Shown here piece after piece: positions 1 through 9,030 of a DNA stretch of 64,000 bases. The stretch covers positions 38,517 through 102,516 of the forward strand of contig CAYNDV010000001.1 in assembly GCA_964396055.1 (NCBI GenBank), given 5' to 3'. The position numbers were made by a program, and so were the translations under genes. The DNA comes from CAYJPV01 sp964396055 (GTDB lineage Bacteria; Acidobacteriota; Vicinamibacteria; Vicinamibacterales; JAKQTR01). The number at the start of each line of letters is the position of its first letter. The first letter of the stretch is position 1. The notes beneath the pieces are model-generated. The model did not search any database, was not told where the DNA came from, and saw only the letters and a program-made list of their open reading frames with translations.

Positions 1-96
1 GCCCGACATCTGGCGCACGTCGGGCATCTGCGCGACGCCCGGCGCCGGCAGGGCAAGGGCCAGCAGCACCAGCAGCGCAACCGCGGCGGCCCTCAT
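1..96 (-). CDS. Secreted protein, N-terminal fragment only
   Basis: Only the first 32 codons are inside the window. They encode a short basic start followed by a hydrophobic stretch rich in Leu, Val and Ala and an Ala-Gln cleavage-like site, so a Sec signal peptide is likely and the mature protein would start near Met-Pro-Asp-Val. The ATG (96-94) overlaps the TGA of the zinc-ribbon gene (95-93) in an ATGA arrangement, so translation is probably coupled to the cytochrome c maturation genes upstream. The product cannot be named from this fragment. A role connected with envelope or cytochrome biogenesis is inferred only from position. Confidence 0.6.
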   Translation of the reverse strand, partial: MRAAAVALLVLLALALPAPGVAQMPDVRQMSG

Positions 97-740
97 GAGC
101 GCACCTCGAGGCGCTGGCCGCACGCCTTGCAGAACCGCGCGTCGCGGTCGTTGGCGGTCCCGCACGCGGCGCACGTGCCCGCGGCCGGGGCCGGCGCCGG
201 CGCTGCGGCAGCCGGGGCCTTGATCGCGGATCCCGACAGCCTGCCCAGGTCGCGCTCGATGAGCTCGCGGTACCCGCCGCCGCCGTCGAGCTGCCGGATG
301 AGGCCGGCGGCCCGCGCGCGCAGGCGCGTGACCATCTCCTGGAAGTCCGCGTCCGAGATCTTGCGCATCGCGTGGTCGAACTCGATCTCCTTGATCGAAC
401 GCAGGACGAGCAGTTTCTCGCGCTCGAGGGCGGCCCGGGTGCGCCCGGCGAGCATGTCGGTCTGCTCGCCCGCGTCGGGGCTGACAAACGCCGCCAGGCT
501 CTGGTAGGCGGCGGCAGCCACGAGGCCGGCCGAGGCCACGGCCAGCGCCACGAAGACCATGTTGACGGTGCCGCTGCCCCGCGTCACGAACACCGCGAGG
601 GCCACCGTGGCCAGCACGCCCACCAGGAGCAGGTGCGCGGGCTGAATGCCGCTCCGCGCGGGTTCCGCCGGCGGCGCCGGCGGCTGTTGCCGTTTCATGT
701 GTCGTACTCCGGAACGTCCGTCCACCGCCACGCCGCCCAT
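93..740 (-). CDS. Membrane protein with C-terminal zinc ribbon, ccm cluster
   Basis: A 215-residue protein with two hydrophobic segments (about residues 33-51 and 58-76), a charged coiled-coil-like stretch (about 95-165), an Ala/Pro linker and a C-terminal zinc ribbon with Cys190, Cys193, Cys204 and Cys207. Its helical middle with an R-x-L-x-x-E-K pattern recalls the cytoplasmic part of CcmI/CcmH-type helper proteins, but I do not recognise a characterised family. The first ATG (740) overlaps the ccmF stop as ATGA. An internal ATG at 698 (residue 15) has a better GGAG site and may be the real start, giving 201 residues. The immediate ccmF linkage suggests a role in cytochrome c assembly. Confidence 0.72.
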   Translation of the reverse strand: MGGVAVDGRSGVRHMKRQQPPAPPAEPARSGIQPAHLLLVGVLATVALAVFVTRGSGTVNMVFVALAVASAGLVAAAAYQSLAAFVSPDAGEQTDMLAGRTRAALEREKLLVLRSIKEIEFDHAMRKISDADFQEMVTRLRARAAGLIRQLDGGGGYRELIERDLGRLSGSAIKAPAAAAPAPAPAAGTCAACGTANDRDARFCKACGQRLEVRS

Positions 741-2728
741 CAGGCCGTGGCGGCGCCGGCGGGCACACGGCCCGCCGCGAAGGCAAACGCCCGCTCGGGC
801 AGGAGGGCAATGCCCGTCCCGATCACGAGCAGGCCGAACCCGGCCCAGATCCAGTTGACGAGCGGGTTGATGACCACCTGCAGGCTCATCGACTGCTCGC
901 CGAGCTCATACGCCGGCATCACGAGGTAGAGGTCCTCCGCCACGGTCCGCCGGATGGCCACCTCCGTGGTCGGCTGCTCCTCGTGCTTGCGGAAGAACCA
1001 CCGGGCGGGATACATGGTGCCCAGCGCCTTGCCGTCTTCCGACACGACCACGTGCCCCGTCACCATCTGCTTCTGGCCGTCGTCGGTGACCTTCACGCCG
1101 GCGTTCTTCACGGTGTAGTGACCCACCGTGGCCTCCTGCCCGGCCTTCAGCAGGATCTGCTGATCGATCTTGAAACCCTCGCCGGCGAAGCCCAGGAACA
1201 TCAGGACGATGCCCAGGTGGACGATGTAGCCGCCGTAGCGGCGGCGCTCGCGCACCACCAGTCCGATCATCGCCGTGAACAGGTCCGTGCCGGTGGCCTC
1301 CTTGCGGACCGCTGCCCCGCGGATGAACTCCTGCACGAGGGTGGCGGCCACGAAGGCGGACAGCGCGAAGCAGATGCCCGACGACCACACGCGGACGCCG
1401 AGCGCCACGAGCGCGCCGGACACGACCAGCGCCGTGACGACCGGCCACAGGAACTGGTCACGGAGGTTGACGAGCGTCGATCGGCGCCAGGCCAGCAGCG
1501 GCGCCACGCCCGTCAGGGCGAGGAGGATGAGGCCGATGGGCGTCATCCACTTGTTGAAGAACGGCGGCCCCACCGTCAGCCGGTTGCCGGTGAGCGCCTC
1601 GCTGATGGTCGGGAACATCGTCCCGAGCAGCACCAGCAGCGCCGAGATCAGGAGGATCCAGTTGTTCGCGACGAAGGCCGCCTCGCGCGAGATCCAGGAT
1701 TCCATGTCGTAGCGCGGCTTGAGGAGCGGCAGGCGGTAGATGACCCAGCCGAAGCTGAACACCAGCACGCTCACCATGAACACGGTGAACATCCACGCCA
1801 GCGCCCGGTCCTCGCCGAAGGCGTGCACCGACTGCACGACGCCGGAGCGGGTCATGAACGTGCCGAAGATCGTCAGGAAGAACGTGGCGATTACCAGCGA
1901 GACGTTCCACACCTTCAGCATGCCCCGCCGCTCCTGCACGATCACCGAGTGCAGGAACGCCGACGCCGTGAACCACGGGAGCAGCCCCGCGTTCTCCACC
2001 GGGTCCCAGCCCCAGTAGCCGCCCCAGCCGAGTTCTTCGTACGCCCAGATCATCCCGAGCACGAGGCCCAGCGACAGCATGAGCCAGCTGATCATCGTCC
2101 AGCGGCGCACCGCCCGCAGCCAGGAGTCGTCGAGGTGGCCCGTCATGAGCGCCGCCATCCCGAACGCGAACGGAATGGTCATGCCGACGAAGCCGATGTA
2201 GAGGCTCGGCGGGTGCACGACCATGTAGATGTTCTGGAGCAGCGGGTTGAGCCCGCGGCCGTCCACCGGCTGCTGCACGACGAACGTCTCGAAGGGGTTC
2301 TTGTGGACGATCATCATGAACAGGAAGAACAGCTGCACGCCGGCGATCGTCGCGACGACGTACGGGATCAGCTCACGGTGCCGATCGCGGTTCACGTGGA
2401 CCGCCAGCGAGCCGAACACGGCCAGCAGGAACACCCAGAACATGATGGAGCCGTCCAGGCCGCCCCAGTAGGAGGTGACCTTGTAGAAGAACGGCTGGAG
2501 GCTGTCCGAGTAGTGCTGGACGTACCGGATGCTGTAGTCGTCGGTGACGAACGCGTGGACGATGACGGCCGAGGCCGCCGTCATCAGGGCGGCGATCAGG
2601 TGAAACGCCCCGATGCCGCTGGCGACCAGGCGGCGCGAGCCGCGGCGGGCGCCCGCCACCGACACCGCCATCGCGTACGCGCACACGACGAACGTCGTGT
2701 AGAGCAGGAACGTGCCGAGTGAGGCCAT
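740..2728 (-). CDS. ccmF: Cytochrome c heme lyase subunit CcmF/NrfE family
   Basis: A 662-residue polytopic membrane protein, the usual CcmF length. CcmF takes heme from holo-CcmE and helps attach it to CxxCH apocytochromes on the periplasmic face. The diagnostic tryptophan-rich WWD motif (WGGYWGWDPVEN, near residue 235) is intact. Conserved histidines are visible in HPPSLY (near 171), in the helix following the WWD domain (FLHS) and in the C-terminal region (YIVHLG). Some 14-15 membrane segments are evident. It lies 112 bp downstream of ccmE and is followed with a 4-bp overlap by the zinc-ribbon gene. ccmA, ccmB, ccmC and ccmH homologues are not visible here. Confidence 0.96.
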   Translation of the reverse strand: MASLGTFLLYTTFVVCAYAMAVSVAGARRGSRRLVASGIGAFHLIAALMTAASAVIVHAFVTDDYSIRYVQHYSDSLQPFFYKVTSYWGGLDGSIMFWVFLLAVFGSLAVHVNRDRHRELIPYVVATIAGVQLFFLFMMIVHKNPFETFVVQQPVDGRGLNPLLQNIYMVVHPPSLYIGFVGMTIPFAFGMAALMTGHLDDSWLRAVRRWTMISWLMLSLGLVLGMIWAYEELGWGGYWGWDPVENAGLLPWFTASAFLHSVIVQERRGMLKVWNVSLVIATFFLTIFGTFMTRSGVVQSVHAFGEDRALAWMFTVFMVSVLVFSFGWVIYRLPLLKPRYDMESWISREAAFVANNWILLISALLVLLGTMFPTISEALTGNRLTVGPPFFNKWMTPIGLILLALTGVAPLLAWRRSTLVNLRDQFLWPVVTALVVSGALVALGVRVWSSGICFALSAFVAATLVQEFIRGAAVRKEATGTDLFTAMIGLVVRERRRYGGYIVHLGIVLMFLGFAGEGFKIDQQILLKAGQEATVGHYTVKNAGVKVTDDGQKQMVTGHVVVSEDGKALGTMYPARWFFRKHEEQPTTEVAIRRTVAEDLYLVMPAYELGEQSMSLQVVINPLVNWIWAGFGLLVIGTGIALLPERAFAFAAGRVPAGAATA

Positions 2729-2840
2729 GGTATGTGTGACCTACCGAGGGCCGCCGACACCCCGCCCCGAACGCAGGGGGGTCCCAGCGGGTAGGTGAAT
2801 TGCGACCACGAAGGTGATGGTGTGGCCTGGCGGATCCGGG

Positions 2841-3257
2841 CTACGCACCCGGGCTCCCCTGGCCCTTCTTGGCTTCGTACTTCGACGGGCATTTCGCCAT
2901 CACGCCGTTGGGCGCCACCTGGAACCCGCCGGCGTCGAGGCGCCCCTTGAGCACGACCTCCGACTCGTCCTGGAACGTATCCGGGACGATGCCGGTGTAC
3001 CGCGCGTCGATGACCGCGCCCTGGCTCTGAATCTGGAACTTGTATTCGAGGCTGTCCCGCTTGCGCAGGATCGAGTCCTTGACCACGAACCCGTGCAACT
3101 GCAGGTTCTTGCCCTGCCACTGGGCAGGATTGGCCATCACTTCTTCCACGTGCATGTAGTATTCCGTGCCCTCGCTGAGGGTGGAATACAGGAGGCCGCC
3201 GAGGGCCACAACGAGCACGACGGTCGTGAGACCGATCTTGAGGGCTTTCTGTTTCAT
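2841..3257 (-). CDS. ccmE: Cytochrome c maturation heme chaperone CcmE, CxxxY type
   Basis: A 138-residue bitopic protein: N-terminal membrane anchor (residues about 8-24) and an OB-fold periplasmic domain that in the family carries heme covalently from CcmC to CcmF. The start is set at ATG 3257 (MKQKALK), because upstream codons are basic and unrelated to CcmE. The heme-binding motif is C123-P-S-K-Y127, that is CxxxY, in place of the common HxxxY. Such a Cys variant is known in some bacteria and archaea, where the pathway often lacks a standard CcmH. Adjacent to ccmF. Confidence 0.93.
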   Translation of the reverse strand: MKQKALKIGLTTVVLVVALGGLLYSTLSEGTEYYMHVEEVMANPAQWQGKNLQLHGFVVKDSILRKRDSLEYKFQIQSQGAVIDARYTGIVPDTFQDESEVVLKGRLDAGGFQVAPNGVMAKCPSKYEAKKGQGSPGA

Positions 3258-3316
3258 AAGCAGTAAGTTAGCGGGAGGAGCCCGCCAGTCCAGAATACCC
3301 CCGCCCTCGGGCCGGG

Positions 3317-3904
3317 TCAATCGAATGCGGCAGCGCCGGGCACGTCGGTGAACCCCAGCTCACGGACCAGGCGCCAGACCGCCGCCACAGGCAGGCCCAC
3401 CACATTGGCGTACGACCCGTCGATGGCCTCCACGAAGCGGGAGGCCAGTCCCTGCACGGCATACGCCCCAGCCTTGTCGGACGGTTCGCCACTGGCGACG
3501 TACCAGGCGATCTCGGCGGCCGTCAGCGGCGCGAACCGCACCGTCGACGACGCCAGGTGCTCGCGGACGACACCGTCGCGCCGCACGCAGACGGCGGTCA
3601 GCACCTCGTGGCTCCGCCCGGAGAGGCGCTCCAGCATCCGCCGGGCGTCCTCGTCGTCCGCCGGCTTGCCGAGGATGTCCCCATCTACGACGACGATGGT
3701 GTCGGCGCCGAGCACCAGGTGCCCGGGATGGCGCACCGCGACCGCCGCGGCCTTCTCGGAGGCCACGCGGCGCGCGTAGGCCTCGGCCCCCTCGCCGGGG
3801 TGGACGGACTCGTCGGCGTGGGCCGGATCGACGATGAACGCGAAGCCGGCCGCCTGCAGAAGGTCGGCCCGCCGCGGAGACGCGGACGCAAGGACGAGGC
3901 GCAC
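3317..3904 (-). CDS. maf: Maf-like nucleoside triphosphate pyrophosphatase
   Basis: A 195-residue Maf/Ham1-fold enzyme that hydrolyses non-canonical nucleoside triphosphates to the monophosphate and pyrophosphate, a nucleotide-pool sanitiser. The N-terminal ASASPRR nucleotide-binding motif (residues 6-12) follows directly from a GTG start at 3904. The GADT signature (66-69) with the catalytic Asp68 and the downstream KP are present, as is SDKAGAYAVQG near the C-terminus. No ATG is usable close to the motif, so the GTG was chosen. It is divergent from dciA with only 40 bp between the start codons. Confidence 0.93.
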   Translation of the reverse strand: MRLVLASASPRRADLLQAAGFAFIVDPAHADESVHPGEGAEAYARRVASEKAAAVAVRHPGHLVLGADTIVVVDGDILGKPADDEDARRMLERLSGRSHEVLTAVCVRRDGVVREHLASSTVRFAPLTAAEIAWYVASGEPSDKAGAYAVQGLASRFVEAIDGSYANVVGLPVAAVWRLVRELGFTDVPGAAAFD

Positions 3905-3911
3905 CTGCGAA

Positions 3912-3920
3912 TGATACACT
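3912..3920 (+). promoter_or_regulatory. Extended -10 element for dciA
   Basis: TG-A-TACACT lies 25 bp upstream of the dciA start in the short maf/dciA divergent gap. There is no clear -35 hexamer, so an extended -10 promoter is the best reading. Weak evidence. Confidence 0.35.
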
Positions 3921-3944
3921 TGCGCGTTCCGCCCGGACGCCGGC

Positions 3945-4289
3945 ATGGATTCGATCCAGGATCTCTTTCCGCTCGTCGCGCGCCTCGTGCAGGCAGCCCC
4001 GCCCTCCGAGGAGCGGACGCAGTGCGCCTGGCGCCTGGCCGTGGGCCCTGTGCTGGGCCGCGTGTCGCACGCCCGCCTGGCCGGCGACGGGACCGTCACC
4101 GTCGAGGTCGCCGACGCCCGATGGGCCAAGGAAATCGAGCGGGCCCGGCCCGTCATCCTGGAGCGGCTTCGCCAGGTGCTCGGCGCCGAATCGGCCCGCA
4201 CGCTGGTGGTCGCGGGCGAAGAGCAAGGCTCCCGCGGCCGGAGACGGCCTGCGGCGCACGAGGATCCTGTCAGCCGACAGAGGAGATGA
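3945..4289 (+). CDS. dciA: DciA-family (DUF721) replication helicase loader-like protein
   Basis: A 114-residue DUF721 protein. DciA is the ancestral bacterial loader or partner of the replicative helicase DnaB, replaced by DnaC or DnaI in some lineages. The core visible here is the N-terminal helix (residues 1-35) followed by WRLAVGPVLGRVSHARLAGD and the VADARWAKEIERARPVIL segment that are typical of the family. The last 25 residues are basic and probably disordered. Its TGA (4287-4289) overlaps the first possible ATG of the downstream dehydrogenase gene, so the two are likely cotranscribed. Confidence 0.85.
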   Translation: MDSIQDLFPLVARLVQAAPPSEERTQCAWRLAVGPVLGRVSHARLAGDGTVTVEVADARWAKEIERARPVILERLRQVLGAESARTLVVAGEEQGSRGRRRPAAHEDPVSRQRR

Positions 4290-4291
4290 CC

Positions 4292-5137
<846 letters not shown>

Positions 5138-5152
5138 GCCGTCGGGCCAGAC

Positions 5153-5180
5153 GAGGTTCCCGGTTCACGGTTCACGGTTG
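5153..5180. repeat. Short GGTTC-type tandem repeat between convergent genes
   Basis: GGTTCCC, GGTTCAC, GGTTCAC and GGTTGAG follow one another in the 34-bp space between the convergent dehydrogenase and DUF457 genes, and the stop codon of the latter (5174-5172) falls inside it. The unit resembles the larger degenerate array at 18493-18595. Confidence 0.6.
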
Positions 5181-5632
5181 AGGCCCCTGGTCTGGGCTGG
5201 CGGCCTGGGCGCGGCGGCGCCACGCCCAGGCCGCCAGCACGACGGGACCGATGATCGCGATCTCGCGGGCCACGGCAAGACTGTTGCCGACGATGAACTG
5301 GTCGGGCAGCCAGTAGCGCCGCGAGACCTCGGCAAAGAGCCCGAGGCCCGACACCCAGTAGTCGTGGCTGACGGGCCAGAGCGCCATGATGCCGTGCGGC
5401 GGCGACTGGTCGCGCCCGAGCCAGTCGAGCGCCACGTGGGATCCCCAGGCCGCGAAGGCGCTCCAGCCGAAGAGCCCCGGGGCCTGTCCCCGCCAGCGCG
5501 CCAGGACGCCGACCGTGAGGCCGATGACGGCGGCGGTCACCAGGCTGTGCGACGGTCCCCGATGCCACCCGACGAGGAGATCGAGGTCGGGGGCTACGGC
5601 CAGTGCCACGCAGGCTGCGGTCAGGGGCGTCG

Positions 5633-5657
5633 CCGAAAAAGGGGCCTGGCCCCTTTT
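5633..5657. repeat. Palindromic repeat, left copy at assembly gap
   Basis: CCG followed by a perfect inverted repeat with arms AAAAAGGGGCC and GGCCCCTTTTT around one central T; the last T is lost in the N run. An identical copy sits on the other side of the gap. Readable without stops in several frames. Confidence 0.9.
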
Positions 5658-5757
5658 NNNNNNNNNNNNNNNNNNNNNNNNNNNNNNNNNNNNNNNNNNN
5701 NNNNNNNNNNNNNNNNNNNNNNNNNNNNNNNNNNNNNNNNNNNNNNNNNNNNNNNNN
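5658..5757. other. Assembly gap of 100 N
   Basis: Exactly 100 N, the conventional placeholder for a scaffold join of unknown size. It is bounded on both sides by the same palindrome, which probably caused the assembly break. Confidence 0.99.
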
Positions 5758-5783
5758 CCGAAAAAGGGGCCTGGCCCCTTTTT
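5758..5783. repeat. Palindromic repeat, right copy at assembly gap
   Basis: Second, complete copy of CCG plus the 23-bp palindrome (11-bp arms, single central T), in direct orientation with the copy at 5633-5657. Confidence 0.9.
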
Positions 5784-5987
5784 GCGGTGCTGAGCCAGGC
5801 GATGGCCAGGCCGGCGAGGGCGTGTCCTACGGGGGTCGGCACGTTCCCACGGTAGCAATCTCCGCACGCCGGCGGCAAGTCCGGGGTGGCGGGAATTGCT
5901 ACAGGCCGGGCGGCTGGGGCGAAAGTCGATATCGCTGCAACTGATTGCCCGCAAGGCTATTAGTGCTATGCTGAGCCGGATTTTCGC

Positions 5988-6016
5988 TTGACGGATTCCA
6001 GGTACGATTCTAGTAT
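5988..6016 (+). promoter_or_regulatory. Sigma-70-type promoter of recA
   Basis: TTGACG (5988-5993) and TAGTAT (6011-6016) are separated by exactly 17 bp, giving a leader of roughly 70 nt before the recA ATG. I see no clear match to well-known LexA boxes (E. coli or Bacillus type) here; a lineage-specific operator cannot be excluded. Confidence 0.7.
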
Positions 6017-6092
6017 GGTGAGGATCCCGGAGCGGCCGAACGCCTGACAGGAGCCCCTGTCGGGCCGGGCGCTGCGATTGCGAGGCACACAC

Positions 6093-7157
<1,065 letters not shown>

Positions 7158-7226
7158 CATCAGCCTCTTCCCCGCTGGCGGACTCGCATGTTATATTGCT
7201 GAGTCCGCTGCGGCGGAATCATCGGT

Positions 7227-7302
7227 GCCGAGGTAGCTCAGTTGGTAGAGCACCTGACTGAAAATTAGGGGGTCCCCAGTTCAAGTCTGGGCCTCGGCAC
7301 CA
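7227..7302 (+). tRNA. tRNA-Phe (GAA)
   Basis: A 76-nt cloverleaf: acceptor GCCGAGG pairs with CCTCGGC, the anticodon stem CCTGA/TTAGG encloses loop CTGAAAA with anticodon GAA, the T arm is CCCAG/CTGGG with TTCAAGT, and the CCA end is encoded (7300-7302). TATATT at 7192-7197 is a possible -10 element, without a convincing -35. Confidence 0.97.
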
Positions 7303-7324
7303 ACTTCCCTCACAACATGGGCTT

Positions 7325-7360
7325 CAGGCGATAGGCCATCGGCCACAGGCCTTGGGCCTC
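7325..7360. repeat. Degenerate AGGCC-type repeat between convergent genes
   Basis: The sequence between tRNA-Phe and the convergent hydrolase gene is built from imperfect AGGC/GGCC units (AGGCGAT, AGGCCATC, GGCCAC, AGGCCTT, GGGCCTC). It is low-complexity and can self-pair. No gene is visible. Confidence 0.5.
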
Positions 7361-8183
7361 AAGTGCCGGGCTGCGCGCCCGGGCCCCGCAGCACGCCCTC
7401 CAACGCCTCCCGAATCGCGTCGATCACCTGCGGCCCGTGGACGAGCGCCTCGTCATTGTGGTCCGCGCCCTTGACGATGACGAGCGTCTTGGGACCCGCC
7501 CACGCGTCGTACAGGCGCTGCGTGAGGGCGAACGGCACCACGCGATCACGATCACCGGCGATGAAGAGCGTCGGCACCCGCACCGCCGCCGCGTGGCTCA
7601 GCGAATCGAACCGGTCCCACAACAGGCGCCGCACCGGCAGGAACCAGTAGTGGTGGGCGCCGACGTCCGCGATCGACGTGAACGGCGAGCGCAGGACCAG
7701 CACCGCCGGAGGCTCCGTGACCGCCAGTCGGACGGCGACGCCGGTGCCCAGCGACTCGCCGAGATACACGAGCCTTCGCGTGTCCACGCCGGGCAGGCGG
7801 CGGACCGCGTCGAGGACCGCGCGGGCATCGAGAGCCAGGCCGTCTTCGGTGGGCCGGCCGGGGTTGCCGCCGTATCCGCGGTAGTCAAACAGCAGCGTCG
7901 AGACCCCGATGCGGGCGAGTCCCGCTGCCAGCGGCGCCCGGAAACCACGGTGCCCGGCATTGCCGTTGAAGACGATGGCCGTGGCGCGCGGAGCCGGAAC
8001 CGGCACGTACCAGGCGCCGAGGCGCACGCCATCCGCGCTTTCCACGCTCATCTCTTCGGCTGACGCCAGGCCGGCCTGTGCAGGGTGCGGGGCGGTGCCC
8101 CAGGGCAGGTACAAGAGACGGCGCTGACCGGCCCACAGGCCGACCAGCGCCGCCAAGGCCACCACAAGAGGAATGCCGCCCAT
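7359..8183 (-). CDS. Alpha/beta hydrolase, ABHD13/Bem46-like
   Basis: A 274-residue alpha/beta hydrolase with one N-terminal membrane anchor (residues about 4-20). Visible motifs are NGNAGHR (73-79, oxyanion region), YRGYGGNPGRP (101-111), the nucleophile elbow GESLG (142-146, Ser144), the acid in GDRDRVVP and the catalytic His in ADHND. This pattern matches the YfhR/ABHD12-13/Bem46 group of membrane-bound serine hydrolases of unknown substrate. ATG 8183 was chosen because the upstream codons are low-complexity Arg/Ala-rich sequence. Confidence 0.88.
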   Translation of the reverse strand: MGGIPLVVALAALVGLWAGQRRLLYLPWGTAPHPAQAGLASAEEMSVESADGVRLGAWYVPVPAPRATAIVFNGNAGHRGFRAPLAAGLARIGVSTLLFDYRGYGGNPGRPTEDGLALDARAVLDAVRRLPGVDTRRLVYLGESLGTGVAVRLAVTEPPAVLVLRSPFTSIADVGAHHYWFLPVRRLLWDRFDSLSHAAAVRVPTLFIAGDRDRVVPFALTQRLYDAWAGPKTLVIVKGADHNDEALVHGPQVIDAIREALEGVLRGPGAQPGT

Positions 8184-8211
8184 GGGCGGAGTGAACCTCA
8201 CATCAGCCGGC

Positions 8212-8796
8212 CTACTCCTGCTCCGGCTCCTGCTCCTCGTCCGCCCGGCTCGTGGCGATATCGTCGAACTCCACGGCCGCGGCTGTCTCTTCCTCTTCGT
8301 CCACGTCGAACACGCGTCCGCCGCCCCGGACCTTGATCGGGCCCTTCGGGCCCCCTTCGCCGCGGGCCTTCGAGGGACCCGAGCGTTTGCCTTTCGGCGG
8401 CGCCGGCGGTCCGAAATTGCGCTCGCGCGACGGCGGTCCGCCCGGGCCGCCGGGCGGCGGGCCCATCCGTGCCGGGCCACCGAGCGGTTGTCCCATGCGG
8501 GGCGGCCCACCCGGGCCCCCCCCCATCGGCGGCCGCGGCCCGCGGTCCTCACGTGGGCGTGCCTCGCTGACGGAGAGGTTGCGCCCCATGAACAGGTTGC
8601 CGTTCAGGCGGCGGATGACCTCCGTGGCGGCGGCCAGGTCGGCGTAGTCGACGAAAGCAAACCCGCGGGGCCTGCCCGTCTCACGGTCCATCGGCAGCAC
8701 CACCGAGACCGGCTCGGCCACGCTGGCCATGTGCGCCCGCACGTCGGCTTCTGTCGCGGAATAGGGGAGGTTTCCGATAAACAACCGGACTGCCAC
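8212..8796 (-). CDS. RNA-binding protein with one RRM and a disordered acidic tail
   Basis: A 194-residue protein starting at GTG. Residues 3-80 form an RNA recognition motif with RNP2 LFIGNL (5-10) and RNP1 RGFAFVDY (44-51), the layout of bacterial Rbp proteins of cyanobacteria and other phyla that bind single-stranded RNA. After residue 82 there is a Gly/Pro/Arg-rich segment resembling RGG repeats, then a basic stretch, and an acidic end (EEEE and EEQEPEQE). This tail is longer than in cyanobacterial Rbp proteins. A promoter with a leader of about 110 nt precedes it. Confidence 0.9.
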   Translation of the reverse strand: MAVRLFIGNLPYSATEADVRAHMASVAEPVSVVLPMDRETGRPRGFAFVDYADLAAATEVIRRLNGNLFMGRNLSVSEARPREDRGPRPPMGGGPGGPPRMGQPLGGPARMGPPPGGPGGPPSRERNFGPPAPPKGKRSGPSKARGEGGPKGPIKVRGGGRVFDVDEEEETAAAVEFDDIATSRADEEQEPEQE

Positions 8797-8911
8797 GCTG
8801 TTATTTCACCTCGTTGCTGAGACGGCATACGGCCGTGTTGTGGATGGGCGATGGGGAGACTGTCGGAGGGTTGGATCGCGCCTCAAAGTTCGCAGCTGAC
8901 GCCAAGTGGAG

Positions 8912-8940
8912 ACTCTAGCAAACCTCGCAAGCCGTTGCAA
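8912..8940 (-). promoter_or_regulatory. Promoter of the RRM-protein gene
   Basis: On the minus strand TTGCAA and TAGAGT are 17 bp apart, and the -10 is preceded by TGC (extended -10, TGCTAGAGT). Transcription would start near 8905, about 110 nt before the GTG start. Confidence 0.65.
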
Positions 8941-9030
8941 CAGCGGGAGCGCCCGGCGCCTCGCTGCGCCGTCTTGCCTGGCCCGGGTGGGTCTGCTAAC
9001 GTGAACCGTTCACCTCACCAGGGAGATCCC

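Larger units (their letters stand above)
5172..5842 (-). pseudogene. Metal-dependent hydrolase (YdjM/DUF457-like), split by repeat and assembly gap
   Basis: The N-terminal piece (5842 down to 5784, GTG start) reads VPTPVGHALAGLAIAW, a typical start of the LexA-regulated membrane hydrolase YdjM/DUF457 family. After the gap the C-terminal piece (5632-5172) continues with LTAACVALAVAPDLDLLVG, GPSHSL and DWLGRD, the metal-ligand region, plus four or five membrane segments. Between them lie two copies of a palindromic repeat and a 100-N gap, and the two pieces are in different frames across the nominal gap length. Because the gap length is arbitrary, the gene may be disrupted or may carry an in-frame insertion. 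The substrate of the family is not established. Confidence 0.7.

Noticed and set aside
983..2722. Long open frame on the plus strand opposite ccmF
   Set aside because: Antisense shadow in GC-rich DNA; Arg/His/Asp-rich with no domain, while ccmF on the other strand is unambiguous.
6000..6092. Possible LexA box upstream of recA
   Set aside because: Only a weak TAC-n7-GTA symmetry near the -10; no match to known SOS box types, so it is not reported as an operator.
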